Assembly: GCF_051013375.1 (NCBI RefSeq)
Contig: NZ_CP142125.1
From: Kordia algicida
Lineage (GTDB): Bacteria > Bacteroidota > Bacteroidia > Flavobacteriales > Flavobacteriaceae
Strand: one strand, 5' to 3'
Length of the DNA stretch: 64,000 nt
This document shows, piece by piece, positions 43,138 to 51,665 of this stretch (position 1 is its first letter; every line of letters starts with the position of its first letter). The position numbers and the translations under genes are program-made. The notes beneath the pieces are model-generated. The model was given only the letters and a program-made list of their open reading frames with translations, had not been told where the DNA came from and searched no databases.

Positions 43138-43288
43138 AGGAGCACCGTTTCAGAGCATCGTTTTTGATCGAAATCGACTGTTTTTCGGACTCTTGTAATT
43201 TTTAACTTATTGATTTATAGAGGGTTTGGTATTTAGGCTTTCCGCTTGTGGTTCCAGAGGTCGCCGGTTCGAACCCGGTCTTTCACCC
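43138..43288 (+). repeat. 151-bp direct repeat, left copy (attachment region)
   Basis: Starts AGGAGCACCGTTTC and ends in the 46-bp tRNA-His fragment. The right copy is at 50941-51091, same length, with scattered mismatches in the first 100 bases and identity in the last 46. Between them lie 7.65 kb of defence-like genes. The pair marks the ends of an integrated unit. GGAGCACC-type motifs recur and may be recombinase arm sites. Confidence 0.8.
43243..43288 (+). pseudogene. 3' fragment of a tRNA-His gene (attachment core)
   Basis: The sequence reads from the anticodon loop (TTGTGGT, anticodon GTG) through TCCAG, variable loop, T-arm GCCGG-TTCGAAC-CCGGT, to the acceptor end TTTCACC plus C73. 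C73 is the histidine-specific discriminator. The 5' half is absent, so this is not a working tRNA. An identical 46-bp copy is at 51046-51091. Confidence 0.8.
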
Positions 43289-43293
43289 TTTAT

Positions 43294-43325
43294 AACCCTC
43301 TCAATTTGAGAGGGTTACTTTTTTT
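43294..43325 (+). terminator. Terminator behind the tRNA-His fragment
   Basis: Stem AACCCTCTC / GAGAGGGTT with five-base loop, then ACTTTTTTT. Corresponds in position to the terminator behind the second tRNA fragment at 51098, but its sequence differs, which suggests that it belongs to an element end and not to the host gene. Confidence 0.7.
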
Positions 43326-43699
43326 AAGGACTTCATTTTTGGTATTATTTTCTTACTTTTTTACTGAGGAGCACCGTTTAGGAGCACTGTTTTGACGAAA
43401 AAATGACTAAAAAAATTATCTTTTCAATTTTTAATGTATTGATTTGTAGTATTTTATGTTGTAGAGATCAGGATTTTTTATTAGGTAAGAGGTCTGAATA
43501 ATTTTAAAGAATAGTAAGTTGTTGAAAATCATGTGTTTGTGTTTTTTCTTGTAGTGTCTGATTAGCTTTGCTTACAATTTGGATATCAACATACTTTTGA
43601 TTTTCTTCACTTAAAAGATTAAATTTTTTATAATATTTAAAGTTTTAATCGTAGCTATTTTAGAGAGATTTACAGTTGACGGATACAATTTCAATATAG
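43326..43699. other. Non-coding stretch with a third partial arm-like repeat
   Basis: AGGAGCACCGTTTA at 43367-43380 and GGAGCACTGTTTT at 43381-43393 repeat the start of the 151-bp units. A 32-codon frame at 43403-43501 begins like a lipoprotein (MTKKIIFSIFNVLIC) but is too short to accept. The right part holds the 3' end of the DUF4238 transcript. Confidence 0.45.
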
Positions 43700-44761
43700 C
43701 TACTTATTTTTATCATTAAAATCTATCTTATTTACTTTCTGCTTAAAGGATGAGTGTCTTATAGGTGCAATCTCATTTTTAAAATTTAAAGGGTTTATTT
43801 TTAACTTAAAAAAACTTAACTCCAAATCAATGTGAGCACTTTCGGAACTAGTAAATAAGAACTTCCTGTTACCCTGTTTAATAATCTCATTTATATTTTT
43901 TGAAGACTGTCTATATTCCTTATAATTATTTGATAGTTCAATAATATATTCTTTAGAAATATTTTGATTAAAGAATAATTGAGATTGTGAATTTATAAGC
44001 TGTAAACCATTTAAAGAGTGAACTTCTTCTATTGATTCCGTAGCGCTACAATCTTCATTACCATCTCCAAAATCATATACTTTTGGATCATATAAACATA
44101 TCATTAATCTGGGGTGAATTGGATAAAAAATTTGAAGTCCTTTAGCTACTAACCCGGTAGCACCAACATAATTACCCGCTTTTTCCATCAATTGATTATA
44201 GTATATGACTGGTGCGTCTGATGTGATAAAAGGAAGTAATGACAGATTGACTAAGAATTTACAATCAAGAAAATTTAAAAGATTTATATGTTTAACCGAA
44301 TTTAAAAGACCTAGTAATTCTGGGTTTTCATATATTAATGTAGAATCTTTAAAACTTTTCCATAGATCTGGCTTAAATTCTTTTATTACTTTTTTTAGGC
44401 TTTGATTAATAGTTTTCGTTATATCTATTCCCGATTTAGGAGTTCTATAAGATTGATACAAAATGAACTGCTTTAATAGTTTAAAACCATTAGTTTCAGG
44501 AGGTGGAGGAAAAAGTAACCTTTCTTCAGTCCAATAATAAAACATTTTAGCTACTTCACTTTCCATAGAGGCTAATGCATTTTCTATCTCGTCATCTTTA
44601 CCATAAAGATAATTTTTACAGGCCTGATTCTTTAATGGAGCTTTTTCAATAAAAACTTCATTTTCTAAATTATATAATCCTAAAAACTTCCCTTCATTAT
44701 TAGCAGAAAATCTCTTTAAATAAAACCTTGGAACATAGTGGTGTTTTTTCTTTTTACTCAT
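43700..44761 (-). CDS. DUF4238 family protein (353 aa)
   Basis: The N-terminus KKKKHHYVPRFYLKRFS is the hallmark of DUF4238 (His-His-Tyr-Val-Pro...Phe-Tyr-Leu...Phe). The rest fits that family's length, with KNYLYGKDDEIENALASME and the central PFITSDAPVIYYNQ. The biochemical function of DUF4238 is unknown; members are often found in defence islands and mobile DNA, and the conserved His suggest a nuclease-like site. The start overlaps the stop of the receiver-like gene by one base, so it is the third gene of the leftward operon. Confidence 0.8.
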   Translation of the reverse strand: MSKKKKHHYVPRFYLKRFSANNEGKFLGLYNLENEVFIEKAPLKNQACKNYLYGKDDEIENALASMESEVAKMFYYWTEERLLFPPPPETNGFKLLKQFILYQSYRTPKSGIDITKTINQSLKKVIKEFKPDLWKSFKDSTLIYENPELLGLLNSVKHINLLNFLDCKFLVNLSLLPFITSDAPVIYYNQLMEKAGNYVGATGLVAKGLQIFYPIHPRLMICLYDPKVYDFGDGNEDCSATESIEEVHSLNGLQLINSQSQLFFNQNISKEYIIELSNNYKEYRQSSKNINEIIKQGNRKFLFTSSESAHIDLELSFFKLKINPLNFKNEIAPIRHSSFKQKVNKIDFNDKNK

Positions 44762-46674
44762 TAACTACTTGTAAAGTCATGTTCAAATGCATTTCTTGAT
44801 AGATATTGCATAAACTTTTGGAGTAAATCATCTGAATGAGGATTCTTGTAATGTCTCTTTCGTTTAATTTGTAAATTCAAAATTCTATTAGTTTCATCAT
44901 AAATTTTTGAACAGTCTATTTTAAATTTTTTTAAATCTTCAATATTCATTATATTGTTAAAAGAATCACTAAAATTCTTTTTTAACACACCAATTTCTTT
45001 ACTTAATGCTTTGATTTCTCTTTTATCTCCGTTTCCTTCTTTTAAGCTTTTTAAAGCTGCTTGCTTATTAGTTAGGAGTAAATTATAACCTTCTTTCAAA
45101 GCATCAAACTGATGAAGCTTATTTTCATAATTCAAGAAGTCTTTATGAATATATTCATAACGTTTTTTCCAAGGAAAATGAATAACATCATTATCCAGTG
45201 AAGTTGTGTTTAAATCAATTGAAGAAGAGCCACTCTCGTTAAAAACAACTAAATCTAAAATGTTTAGAGAAATTGTTTTAAAACCTGGAAAATAGGATAC
45301 TAAAACTTTATCATTTATTTGGCCTTGTTTTACTTCTTCCATATTAATATTTAATCTATCTTCTGTAATAAATTTTAAAGGAATAAGTATACCTGTGTCA
45401 TACTCATAATCTCGCTTCCCGCATTCTTCCTTGTAGGCTCTTAAAGCTAAGTTACAAGGTTGAACTAATAGAATGTATTCTTTTTTCTTTATTTCAAAAA
45501 TATCACCATTAGTTAATGGTAAGTGTAGTTTGTTAATTATTTCACCACTTAAATACAGTTCACTATTTCTTAGTTCTATAAGTTGATGATTAGGAAATGT
45601 TGATTTATACCCAGTGTCTTTCGAGTCTATTTCTCTAATCCTATTAATAGAATTATTAAACTTTAGTCTTAGAGTAGAATCAGAAATCATATTATAGTTT
45701 TCTTCTTTTGAGAGTATACCATAAAGCCTAAAAAGAGTACTAATTTCCCAAACCCCTTCTTTCAATGAGGACTTTTGAATAATATGATTAAAAGTATTAG
45801 GTGTAATATCATTAATGCGTTCTCCAGCTTTTTTATTGGATTCTTCTAAGACAATTAAAGATTCTGTTTTTAGTTGTTCTATATAAGGAAGTAATAATAA
45901 GTTTTTAATTCCTTCTGCAAATCCTGTTATTTGTGGATCAAAAGCAAATCTTCTTTTTGATATGGTATAGAACTTACTTTTGTCTACATCATATTCAATA
46001 GAGTATTTTTCTCTAAACTCATCTTCCTGATCTTCAGCAAACTTATGAGAAAATATGCCGCATACAACCTTATCAGAACAAGTCTTTTCATCAATTAATG
46101 ATTTTGCTAATTGAGCACCATTTTTACCTGGCAACAATGTATTCCCAGTTTGAAACTCAAAATCAAATAAGCATATAACTCTCTGTCCTTCCTCTAGAGC
46201 TTTAATTTCTTGGTAATTGTCTTTTAGCCATTCATCAGGAGTCATTAATTTAATTCTATCACCATAACATTTTTCTATTTCTAGTGCAGGTATAACATTA
46301 GCACTGTCGTCATCTTTTATATGCGTGCAAACTTCATATAATAATTCTGATTTATTATCACTAGTTTCCCATAATTGAGAAATTAATTTTTCAAACCTTG
46401 GAGCGGGCCCTGTCCAGTCTATTGTATTAAATCTATCACTTGTAATATAATTACCCTCAGCTTTTAAGTTATTAAGTCTAGCAATATACTCTTCTTTTTG
46501 GCCATTAATATCAAACTTATCATCAATGTAGATAATATATGCCACATTTTCATTATCTAATAAGTGAGCGGTAGACTCTATTGCTTTTAAGCGTTTATCT
46601 TCAACTGGAGCTTTTTTTTCAGGAAGAATATCAAATGGCTTACCTTTACTATTTATCGTTATTTTTTCATCCAT
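44761..46674 (-). CDS. Response-regulator-like protein with atypical receiver domain (637 aa)
   Basis: VAYIIYIDDKFD supplies an acidic pair (Asp51, Asp52) at the end of strand 1. RVICLFDFEFQTG supplies a candidate phospho-acceptor, Asp171. VVCGIFSHK supplies Ser209 and Lys211 at the place of the switch residues. A long insertion separates the first two motifs. The remaining 400 residues include a segment with VQPCNLALRAYKEECGKRD, as in several defence-island proteins, and a C-terminal coiled coil. Operon with a histidine-kinase-like ATPase suggests a sensor-effector pair. Overlaps both neighbours by one base. Confidence 0.65.
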   Translation of the reverse strand: MDEKITINSKGKPFDILPEKKAPVEDKRLKAIESTAHLLDNENVAYIIYIDDKFDINGQKEEYIARLNNLKAEGNYITSDRFNTIDWTGPAPRFEKLISQLWETSDNKSELLYEVCTHIKDDDSANVIPALEIEKCYGDRIKLMTPDEWLKDNYQEIKALEEGQRVICLFDFEFQTGNTLLPGKNGAQLAKSLIDEKTCSDKVVCGIFSHKFAEDQEDEFREKYSIEYDVDKSKFYTISKRRFAFDPQITGFAEGIKNLLLLPYIEQLKTESLIVLEESNKKAGERINDITPNTFNHIIQKSSLKEGVWEISTLFRLYGILSKEENYNMISDSTLRLKFNNSINRIREIDSKDTGYKSTFPNHQLIELRNSELYLSGEIINKLHLPLTNGDIFEIKKKEYILLVQPCNLALRAYKEECGKRDYEYDTGILIPLKFITEDRLNINMEEVKQGQINDKVLVSYFPGFKTISLNILDLVVFNESGSSSIDLNTTSLDNDVIHFPWKKRYEYIHKDFLNYENKLHQFDALKEGYNLLLTNKQAALKSLKEGNGDKREIKALSKEIGVLKKNFSDSFNNIMNIEDLKKFKIDCSKIYDETNRILNLQIKRKRHYKNPHSDDLLQKFMQYLSRNAFEHDFTSS

Positions 46675-49133
46675 TAGCTATCAATAGTATTTGAAAAGTT
46701 CATAGCAAAAATGTATTTTCTTTTATTTTCATTTACAGTAGGTTCAAGTATTATTGAACAACCTGAAGAATCTAACAGTTGCTGAATAATAAATAACCCT
46801 AAACCTCTACCTTCTCCTTTAGGTTTAGTGGTTACAAAAGGTTCAAAAATTTGATTCTCAATAGCGGGTGCTATACCAAAGCCATTATCATAGACATAAA
46901 CCCAAGGAGATTCTACTTTTATCAAAATTTTAGGAGTAAAACTTTTTTCGTTTTGCTTTCTCTCTTTTAACCAGTATTCAGAATTATTCAATAAATTGTC
47001 TATTATTTGGGTTAATTTCCCTCTATTCATTTTAATAGAAAAATCATCTACTATTTCAAGAATGAACTCTATTCCTAGTTTTTCAAAACGATTTTTATAA
47101 TAATCTTTCTCATCATTAAGAAATTTAGAAAACAAAAATTTTGTTTTCTTTTCTCTATTATATTTTAAGGCAGGATCTAAATGTCTTAATTGTACTTTTA
47201 AACCGTTAACTGTGGAATTTATATACTGCATTAAAGTGTAAATATCAGCATCTGTTAACTTTTTACTTTCTAATTTATGGGAGTAAAAACTTGCCTTTTC
47301 TGCTAATCTATCTGCTATTGTTGCAAATTCATGACTAACTGATTCAGCCGTTAGACCTAGGCTCGCTAATTCAGAAAAATTATTTAATTGTTCTTCTAAT
47401 ATTTTTATTTTTGGTTCTAGAATATCTATTACTTCATTTAGTTGATTTGCCTTAACAATAACTTTATTAAGTTTAAAAAGTGTATTTTGAACAGACTCTA
47501 GTTCCTTTAAAATGGTTTCTATTTGACTTCCTATTTCTTTCTCTTGGTCTGTAGTAAATAATGGATTGTTTTTAGTTTTATTGACAAGTTTTTTAGACGC
47601 AGAAATAGCCTTACCCGTTATAGAAACAGCATTGTTAAACTCTTGGGTAACTTCTTCGGTTTGGGCTTTAGTTTCTTTTAGCTGTTTAAATGCTTGATGA
47701 ACAGTTTTTATACCGTTGTTTTCTTTTTTGTATGCGTTTAAGAAGTCGTTATATGCTCTTCTAATTGATTCTTGGTATCTATTTATTTCATCTTTAATGA
47801 AAAAAGATAGTGTAAAAAAATTTCTTGAAAATGGATTAGACACTAAACCTTCTCTATCTGTCTTGTCTTTTAACTCGCTGTTAATACCTTCATCAATTGA
47901 AAAATATCCTATAACATTAGCTGGTCGAAGAGGGTAGTATGAACTACCTTTTGTTTGTGAATCTCTTAACCTTAACCAATCATCTCCATCAATACCGAAA
48001 GGTTTTACAGCAAATCCATTTCTAAATAACTTAATACCTGCTTGACTCTGTGCGAACTCTCTATAGCTTGAAAGTTTTCCAAAAATCTCTTTTATATCTT
48101 CGTTACTTGAAAGCCAGTTATCATAAGTGAATTCATCAATAATTCCATTAAATGAACCAGGATTTGCTCTTTGACCATCATATATTTCTAAGCTACCTAT
48201 ATCTTTATTAAAATCAAAAGTTCTTTCAAACCCAAGGAAAAAGTTATTATCTGATAAAAATTTTAGATCTTTATATCTTTCCTTTAAAAAGGCAAAAAAC
48301 TTTTTTCCATTATCAACTTCAACATAATTTTGATAATCATCACGTTTATTACCTATAAATTTGCTTAGTTTAGTTTTTCCTGACAGTTTTATTGATTTTC
48401 CATCAAAACTAAAATTAAAACGAGAAATTGCTAAATTCCGTAAATCATCATTAGATTTATCTAAGTCGATATTAATACCATTAATTTTCAGATAAACTTC
48501 AAATGGTCTATTTTCTTTATACGGAGAGATAATTTGAGATACTTGCCCTTTAAACTTTTCTAAGTTTTTACCTTCCCAAACCTCAGTGTGATTTAAATTA
48601 GCTAATACTAAGGAAGTTCCTTCCTTTTTTTGGGGGTTATATCGCTCTGCTTGAATACGCACTTTACTTAAAGCTTCTTCCTTTTCAAAATCTTTCCAAT
48701 TAAAAGCTATATGAGTTCCTTCTTTACTTTCTTCATTGGTAAATATTTCACATATATCAGCTAATCTTTGTGTGCTTAATCTTCCTAGACCTTTATCCCC
48801 TAAAGGGGTTCTTCCGCCTGGTGTTGTTTTCTTAGCTTTTTTCATTTCTCTTTTTTGAGAATATGAAATAATTAACCACGATTTCATAATTGTTTCTTCA
48901 CTCATTCCAAAACCATCATCTTCTACAACAATGAATCCTTTATGGTTTGGATAAAAGAGTTTACTTTTTTCATAAACTCCTGTAGTGTTTATTTCAATGG
49001 AAACATAATTAGCATCTGCATCATAAGAGTTTTTAATTAATTCTAATAAAGCAGTTATTTCATCAGAAACCAATTGCTCCCCAAGCTGTTTGACAATATG
49101 AGGTGTTATATCAAAATGATAATTTTTATTCAT
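46674..49133 (-). CDS. Double GHKL ATPase, MORC/Hsp90-like plus histidine-kinase-like (819 aa)
   Basis: First GHKL domain: EITALLELIKNSYDADANYV (Glu31, Asn35), VEDDGFGMS and TPLGDKGLGRLS, as in MutL/MORC/Hsp90 ATPases. Middle: a long coiled coil (residues 480-590). Then TAESVSHEFATI with His601 like a dimerisation/phospho-acceptor box, and a second GHKL domain with NLLNNSEYWL, VYDNGFGI (near 750), FEPFVTTKPKGEGRGLGLFI. MORC-type GHKL proteins are known in restriction-modification contexts. Here it is encoded with a DNA methyltransferase, a receiver-like protein and DUF4238. Expected role: ATP-driven conformational sensor of foreign DNA, possibly signalling by phosphotransfer. Confidence 0.8.
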   Translation of the reverse strand: MNKNYHFDITPHIVKQLGEQLVSDEITALLELIKNSYDADANYVSIEINTTGVYEKSKLFYPNHKGFIVVEDDGFGMSEETIMKSWLIISYSQKREMKKAKKTTPGGRTPLGDKGLGRLSTQRLADICEIFTNEESKEGTHIAFNWKDFEKEEALSKVRIQAERYNPQKKEGTSLVLANLNHTEVWEGKNLEKFKGQVSQIISPYKENRPFEVYLKINGINIDLDKSNDDLRNLAISRFNFSFDGKSIKLSGKTKLSKFIGNKRDDYQNYVEVDNGKKFFAFLKERYKDLKFLSDNNFFLGFERTFDFNKDIGSLEIYDGQRANPGSFNGIIDEFTYDNWLSSNEDIKEIFGKLSSYREFAQSQAGIKLFRNGFAVKPFGIDGDDWLRLRDSQTKGSSYYPLRPANVIGYFSIDEGINSELKDKTDREGLVSNPFSRNFFTLSFFIKDEINRYQESIRRAYNDFLNAYKKENNGIKTVHQAFKQLKETKAQTEEVTQEFNNAVSITGKAISASKKLVNKTKNNPLFTTDQEKEIGSQIETILKELESVQNTLFKLNKVIVKANQLNEVIDILEPKIKILEEQLNNFSELASLGLTAESVSHEFATIADRLAEKASFYSHKLESKKLTDADIYTLMQYINSTVNGLKVQLRHLDPALKYNREKKTKFLFSKFLNDEKDYYKNRFEKLGIEFILEIVDDFSIKMNRGKLTQIIDNLLNNSEYWLKERKQNEKSFTPKILIKVESPWVYVYDNGFGIAPAIENQIFEPFVTTKPKGEGRGLGLFIIQQLLDSSGCSIILEPTVNENKRKYIFAMNFSNTIDS

Positions 49134-49138
49134 TGTTA

Positions 49139-50320
49139 TTACCCCTTGAAGATTAGTATCTTTTCTTTACTCATAGTTTTTGAAAAATTATTCTTATCTG
49201 GCATGCGCTTAGACAAAATGTCTCTCTCTAAATCGGTGAAAAGTTTAATGTTTTTATCTTGTAATAACTCAGTTAATATTAAATCATTTTTCACTTCCTT
49301 ATTATTAACATTACGATTTCCTACTGTCCAAGCAAAAAAGGAATCTGGCAACATTTTATCCAAAACGTTATCTATTGTAACATCTAAATCATAAATAAAA
49401 CTCACAACTTTTCTTGCCTTCATTCTTTCATCAGAATTAAAGTTGTTAAAAAATTTTTTTAGAGTTTTAGATTTTGCAAACATTTTTTCTTCAATTTCTA
49501 TGTACTTATCATGTTTTTTACCTCCTAAACTTCTAGAATCAATTTCCTGAATAACATCTAAATAATTCATTGTGATATTAGAGTCAATATCTTCAACAGG
49601 AATCCATTGTAAAGGCAGGTATGAAAACTGACCATAAGTTACCGTCGTGTGGTTATCACCATATGGAGGTGATGTAACAAGCAGATTGTATTTCTTATCT
49701 GTATTAATTTGTTTTTTTGAATCACCCCAAGCAACTTCTACATCATATATATAATTATTATCTTCAATTAAATTGTTTTCAATCAATTTCTGTTTAACTT
49801 CAAAAATGTCTTTAATGCTTCTTTTACATATTCTTAGAAAATATTCTTTTGGTGATAAATTTCTTTTGTCGATTTCTTCTTGAGTTCTAATATGCATTTT
49901 AAAGGTAGAAGTTCTATCATTGTTAGTCAATCTAATTACTTCAGCTAAAGTGACCCAGTAGAATTTTCTTATATATAAATCTTCTTCCTCAAAAATTAAC
50001 CTCCTTAATTGAGATAATTCTATTTGGACTTCTCTTTTAAACCACTTATCAATATTCTTAAAATTAACATCTACTTTTCTCGACCTAGTCTTATTTATTC
50101 TTTTTTCAAACAAAAGAAAGCTTTCATTTAAGCTATTTGAATATATATGAGTTTTTACTTGACTAATTAATAATGAAAGTGGATTAATATCTTGACCAAA
50201 AGAATTTATCCCATACCTCATTGACGTAATTAGCGTGCTTGATGCCCCCATAAAAGGATCTATCATTGAGGAATTCCCAGGTAAGGCATCAATTAAAGTT
50301 TTTATTATGGGCTCTTGCAC
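49139..50320 (-). CDS. DNA methyltransferase (N4-C or N6-A), main frame after a frameshift (393 aa)
   Basis: SAM motif I SMIDPFMGASSTL is near residue 20, catalytic motif IV LLVTSPPYGDNHTT is in the middle, and DINPLSLLIS follows motif I. The SPPY motif fits N4-cytosine or N6-adenine enzymes. The frame opens with GTG at 50320, right before motif I, which is too close to the N-terminus for this family. The missing N-terminal part lies upstream in another frame (50328-50450): an extra base in GGTTTCC splits the gene. It may be inactive, rescued by slippage, or start internally. First gene of the leftward defence-like operon. Confidence 0.75.
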   Translation of the reverse strand: MQEPIIKTLIDALPGNSSMIDPFMGASSTLITSMRYGINSFGQDINPLSLLISQVKTHIYSNSLNESFLLFEKRINKTRSRKVDVNFKNIDKWFKREVQIELSQLRRLIFEEEDLYIRKFYWVTLAEVIRLTNNDRTSTFKMHIRTQEEIDKRNLSPKEYFLRICKRSIKDIFEVKQKLIENNLIEDNNYIYDVEVAWGDSKKQINTDKKYNLLVTSPPYGDNHTTVTYGQFSYLPLQWIPVEDIDSNITMNYLDVIQEIDSRSLGGKKHDKYIEIEEKMFAKSKTLKKFFNNFNSDERMKARKVVSFIYDLDVTIDNVLDKMLPDSFFAWTVGNRNVNNKEVKNDLILTELLQDKNIKLFTDLERDILSKRMPDKNNFSKTMSKEKILIFKG

Positions 50321-50327
50321 ACTAGGA

Positions 50328-50450
50328 AACCATCATAGCTGGATAATTCAGAATTTTTCTTGCATAATCATTTCTATCAAAATTATCTGCATTTAAGACT
50401 GCTGAACTAATTGAGTTTAGTTGGTTCTTTATTTGTCTATTTGTTATCAC
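50328..50450 (-). pseudogene. Displaced 5' segment of the DNA methyltransferase gene
   Basis: Reading leftward from GTG at 50450 gives NRQIKNQLNSISSAVLNADN, then DYARKILNYPAMMV, and a stop (TAG) eight bases later. Removing one base from the GTTTCC run joins it to PSVQEPIIKTLIDAL of the main frame. That joined sequence reads as one continuous methyltransferase N-terminus. The frame is open further upstream, so the true start could be earlier. Confidence 0.6.
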
Positions 50451-50940
50451 TTTCAAAGTTTTTATGATGTTAATGTTAAATGACCATAAAATTTTATTAA
50501 GAGCATCGCATGGATTTGTATATATTAAAGAAATAAATAAAACTCTTTAGTTTTTAGGTTTGATAGATTTATTACGGATTAATTAACTGATTCCATTATG
50601 CGTTAGTATTTGTACACCCTTAAATTTTCAGCTTTGCTGAGAGATTTTTTATCAAGAAAATTCCTAAATCTTGTCATAATTGTATTCTTAATACCCAATA
50701 TTCAAATATAGTTTTTTTAATGGAATATATAGATTTCCATGTACTAAGTTTTTTTTAGAATCCTGTATTAAATGACCTCAAATTTAATATTTGAAGTATA
50801 AAATTTATTTTAGTAATAGTAAAACAGTTAGTGAAGCTCTCCCTAAAAATCGCTGTAATTGAAACTTTAATTAGATAGATGAATTTTAGTTTTTTAACGA
50901 AATCAATTATTTGATTTTAATGTGAACTTATTAAGTTAAC
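50451..50940. other. AT-rich stretch between the methyltransferase gene and the right repeat
   Basis: No convincing complete frame on either strand. It must contain the promoter of the leftward operon. No integrase gene or remnant was recognised here, although an integrase would be expected near an attachment site. Confidence 0.4.
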
Positions 50941-51091
50941 AGGAGCACCGTTTCGGAGCACCGAAATCGACCGAAATCGACCGTTTTTCGGACTCCTATG
51001 TTTTTTAACTTATTGATTTTTAGTGTATTTAAGGTTTAGGATTCTCGCTTGTGGTTCCAGAGGTCGCCGGTTCGAACCCGGTCTTTCACCC
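50941..51091 (+). repeat. 151-bp direct repeat, right copy (attachment region)
   Basis: Same length and order as 43138-43288: AGGAGCACCGTTTC start, GGAGCACC repeat, TTTTTCGGACTC, TTTTTAACTTATTGATTT, and then the identical 46-bp tRNA-His fragment. It forms the right boundary of the 7.8-kb island. Confidence 0.8.
51046..51091 (+). pseudogene. 3' fragment of a tRNA-His gene, second copy
   Basis: Identical to 43243-43288. It is followed by CAAATACAAACCTCTC and a strong terminator, the arrangement expected for the original 3' end of the chromosomal tRNA gene. This copy is therefore probably the original host end, displaced by insertions to its left. Confidence 0.8.
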
Positions 51092-51295
51092 AAATACAAA
51101 CCTCTCTATTCGAGAGGTTTTTTTGTGTTCATTTTTTTCCTTTATATTGAAAATGTAGGGTGAGAAGTTTATACTGAGCGTAGACGAAGTGAACCCGGTC
51201 TTTCACCCAAATACAAACCTCTCTATTCGAGAGGTTTTTTTGTGTTCATTTTTTTCCTTTATATTGAAAATACAGGGTGAGAAGTTTATACTGAG
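51074..51295 (+). repeat. Tandem duplication of the tRNA end and terminator (2 x 105 bp)
   Basis: 51074-51178 and 51191-51295 are identical except for two bases and are separated by 12 bases. Each contains GAACCCGGTCTTTCACCC, the terminator hairpin and the following 50 bases. This gives a third, shorter tRNA-His 3' remnant. The simplest origin is local duplication or an old excision scar. Confidence 0.8.
51098..51124 (+). terminator. Terminator behind the second tRNA-His fragment
   Basis: Stem AAACCTCTC / GAGAGGTTT with loop TATTC followed by further T. It is repeated once more 117 bases downstream as part of a tandem duplication. Confidence 0.75.
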
Positions 51296-51665
51296 TCTTT
51301 CAAATATACTCAAGATAAAGTGAATCTGGTCTTTCATCCATTATTATTCACTGGTTTTTAGCAACTTTTTTATGTAATTTCTTAACCTCTGAAATAATGT
51401 TTAGAGAATATTGTATAACTTCTGCGTAATTAATACGCTTTGTAAATAAATAGTATCGAGCTATTGATTTTGTATACGCTTATAGTTTACTATTAATTGT
51501 AAACAATGTAAAAAATGTGTTCTTTTGAATTTAAACTGTAGCATGAGCCGTTTCAAAAATCTTTTTTGTTAATTTAGATCATATTTAATTTTAATGGTTC
51601 AATAAGTAGCATGCACTGTAGTGTTTGATGTCAAAAACCTTTATGATGTTACTCAAAAGTAAAAA
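51296..51665. other. Promoter region of the PUL regulator
   Basis: No coding frame. AT-rich, with no exact TAnnTTTG box that I can assign. The stretch separates the mobile DNA from the polysaccharide locus. Confidence 0.35.

Noticed and set aside
43403..43501. 32-aa lipoprotein-like frame MTKKIIFSIFNVLIC
   Set aside because: Very short, no neighbours in the same direction, and it begins inside a partial copy of the attachment repeat. It may be chance.
43243..51091. Functional tRNA-His genes at 43.2 and 51.0 kb
   Set aside because: Only the part from the anticodon loop to the 3' end is present. The upstream bases cannot form the D-arm or the 5' strands of the acceptor and anticodon stems.
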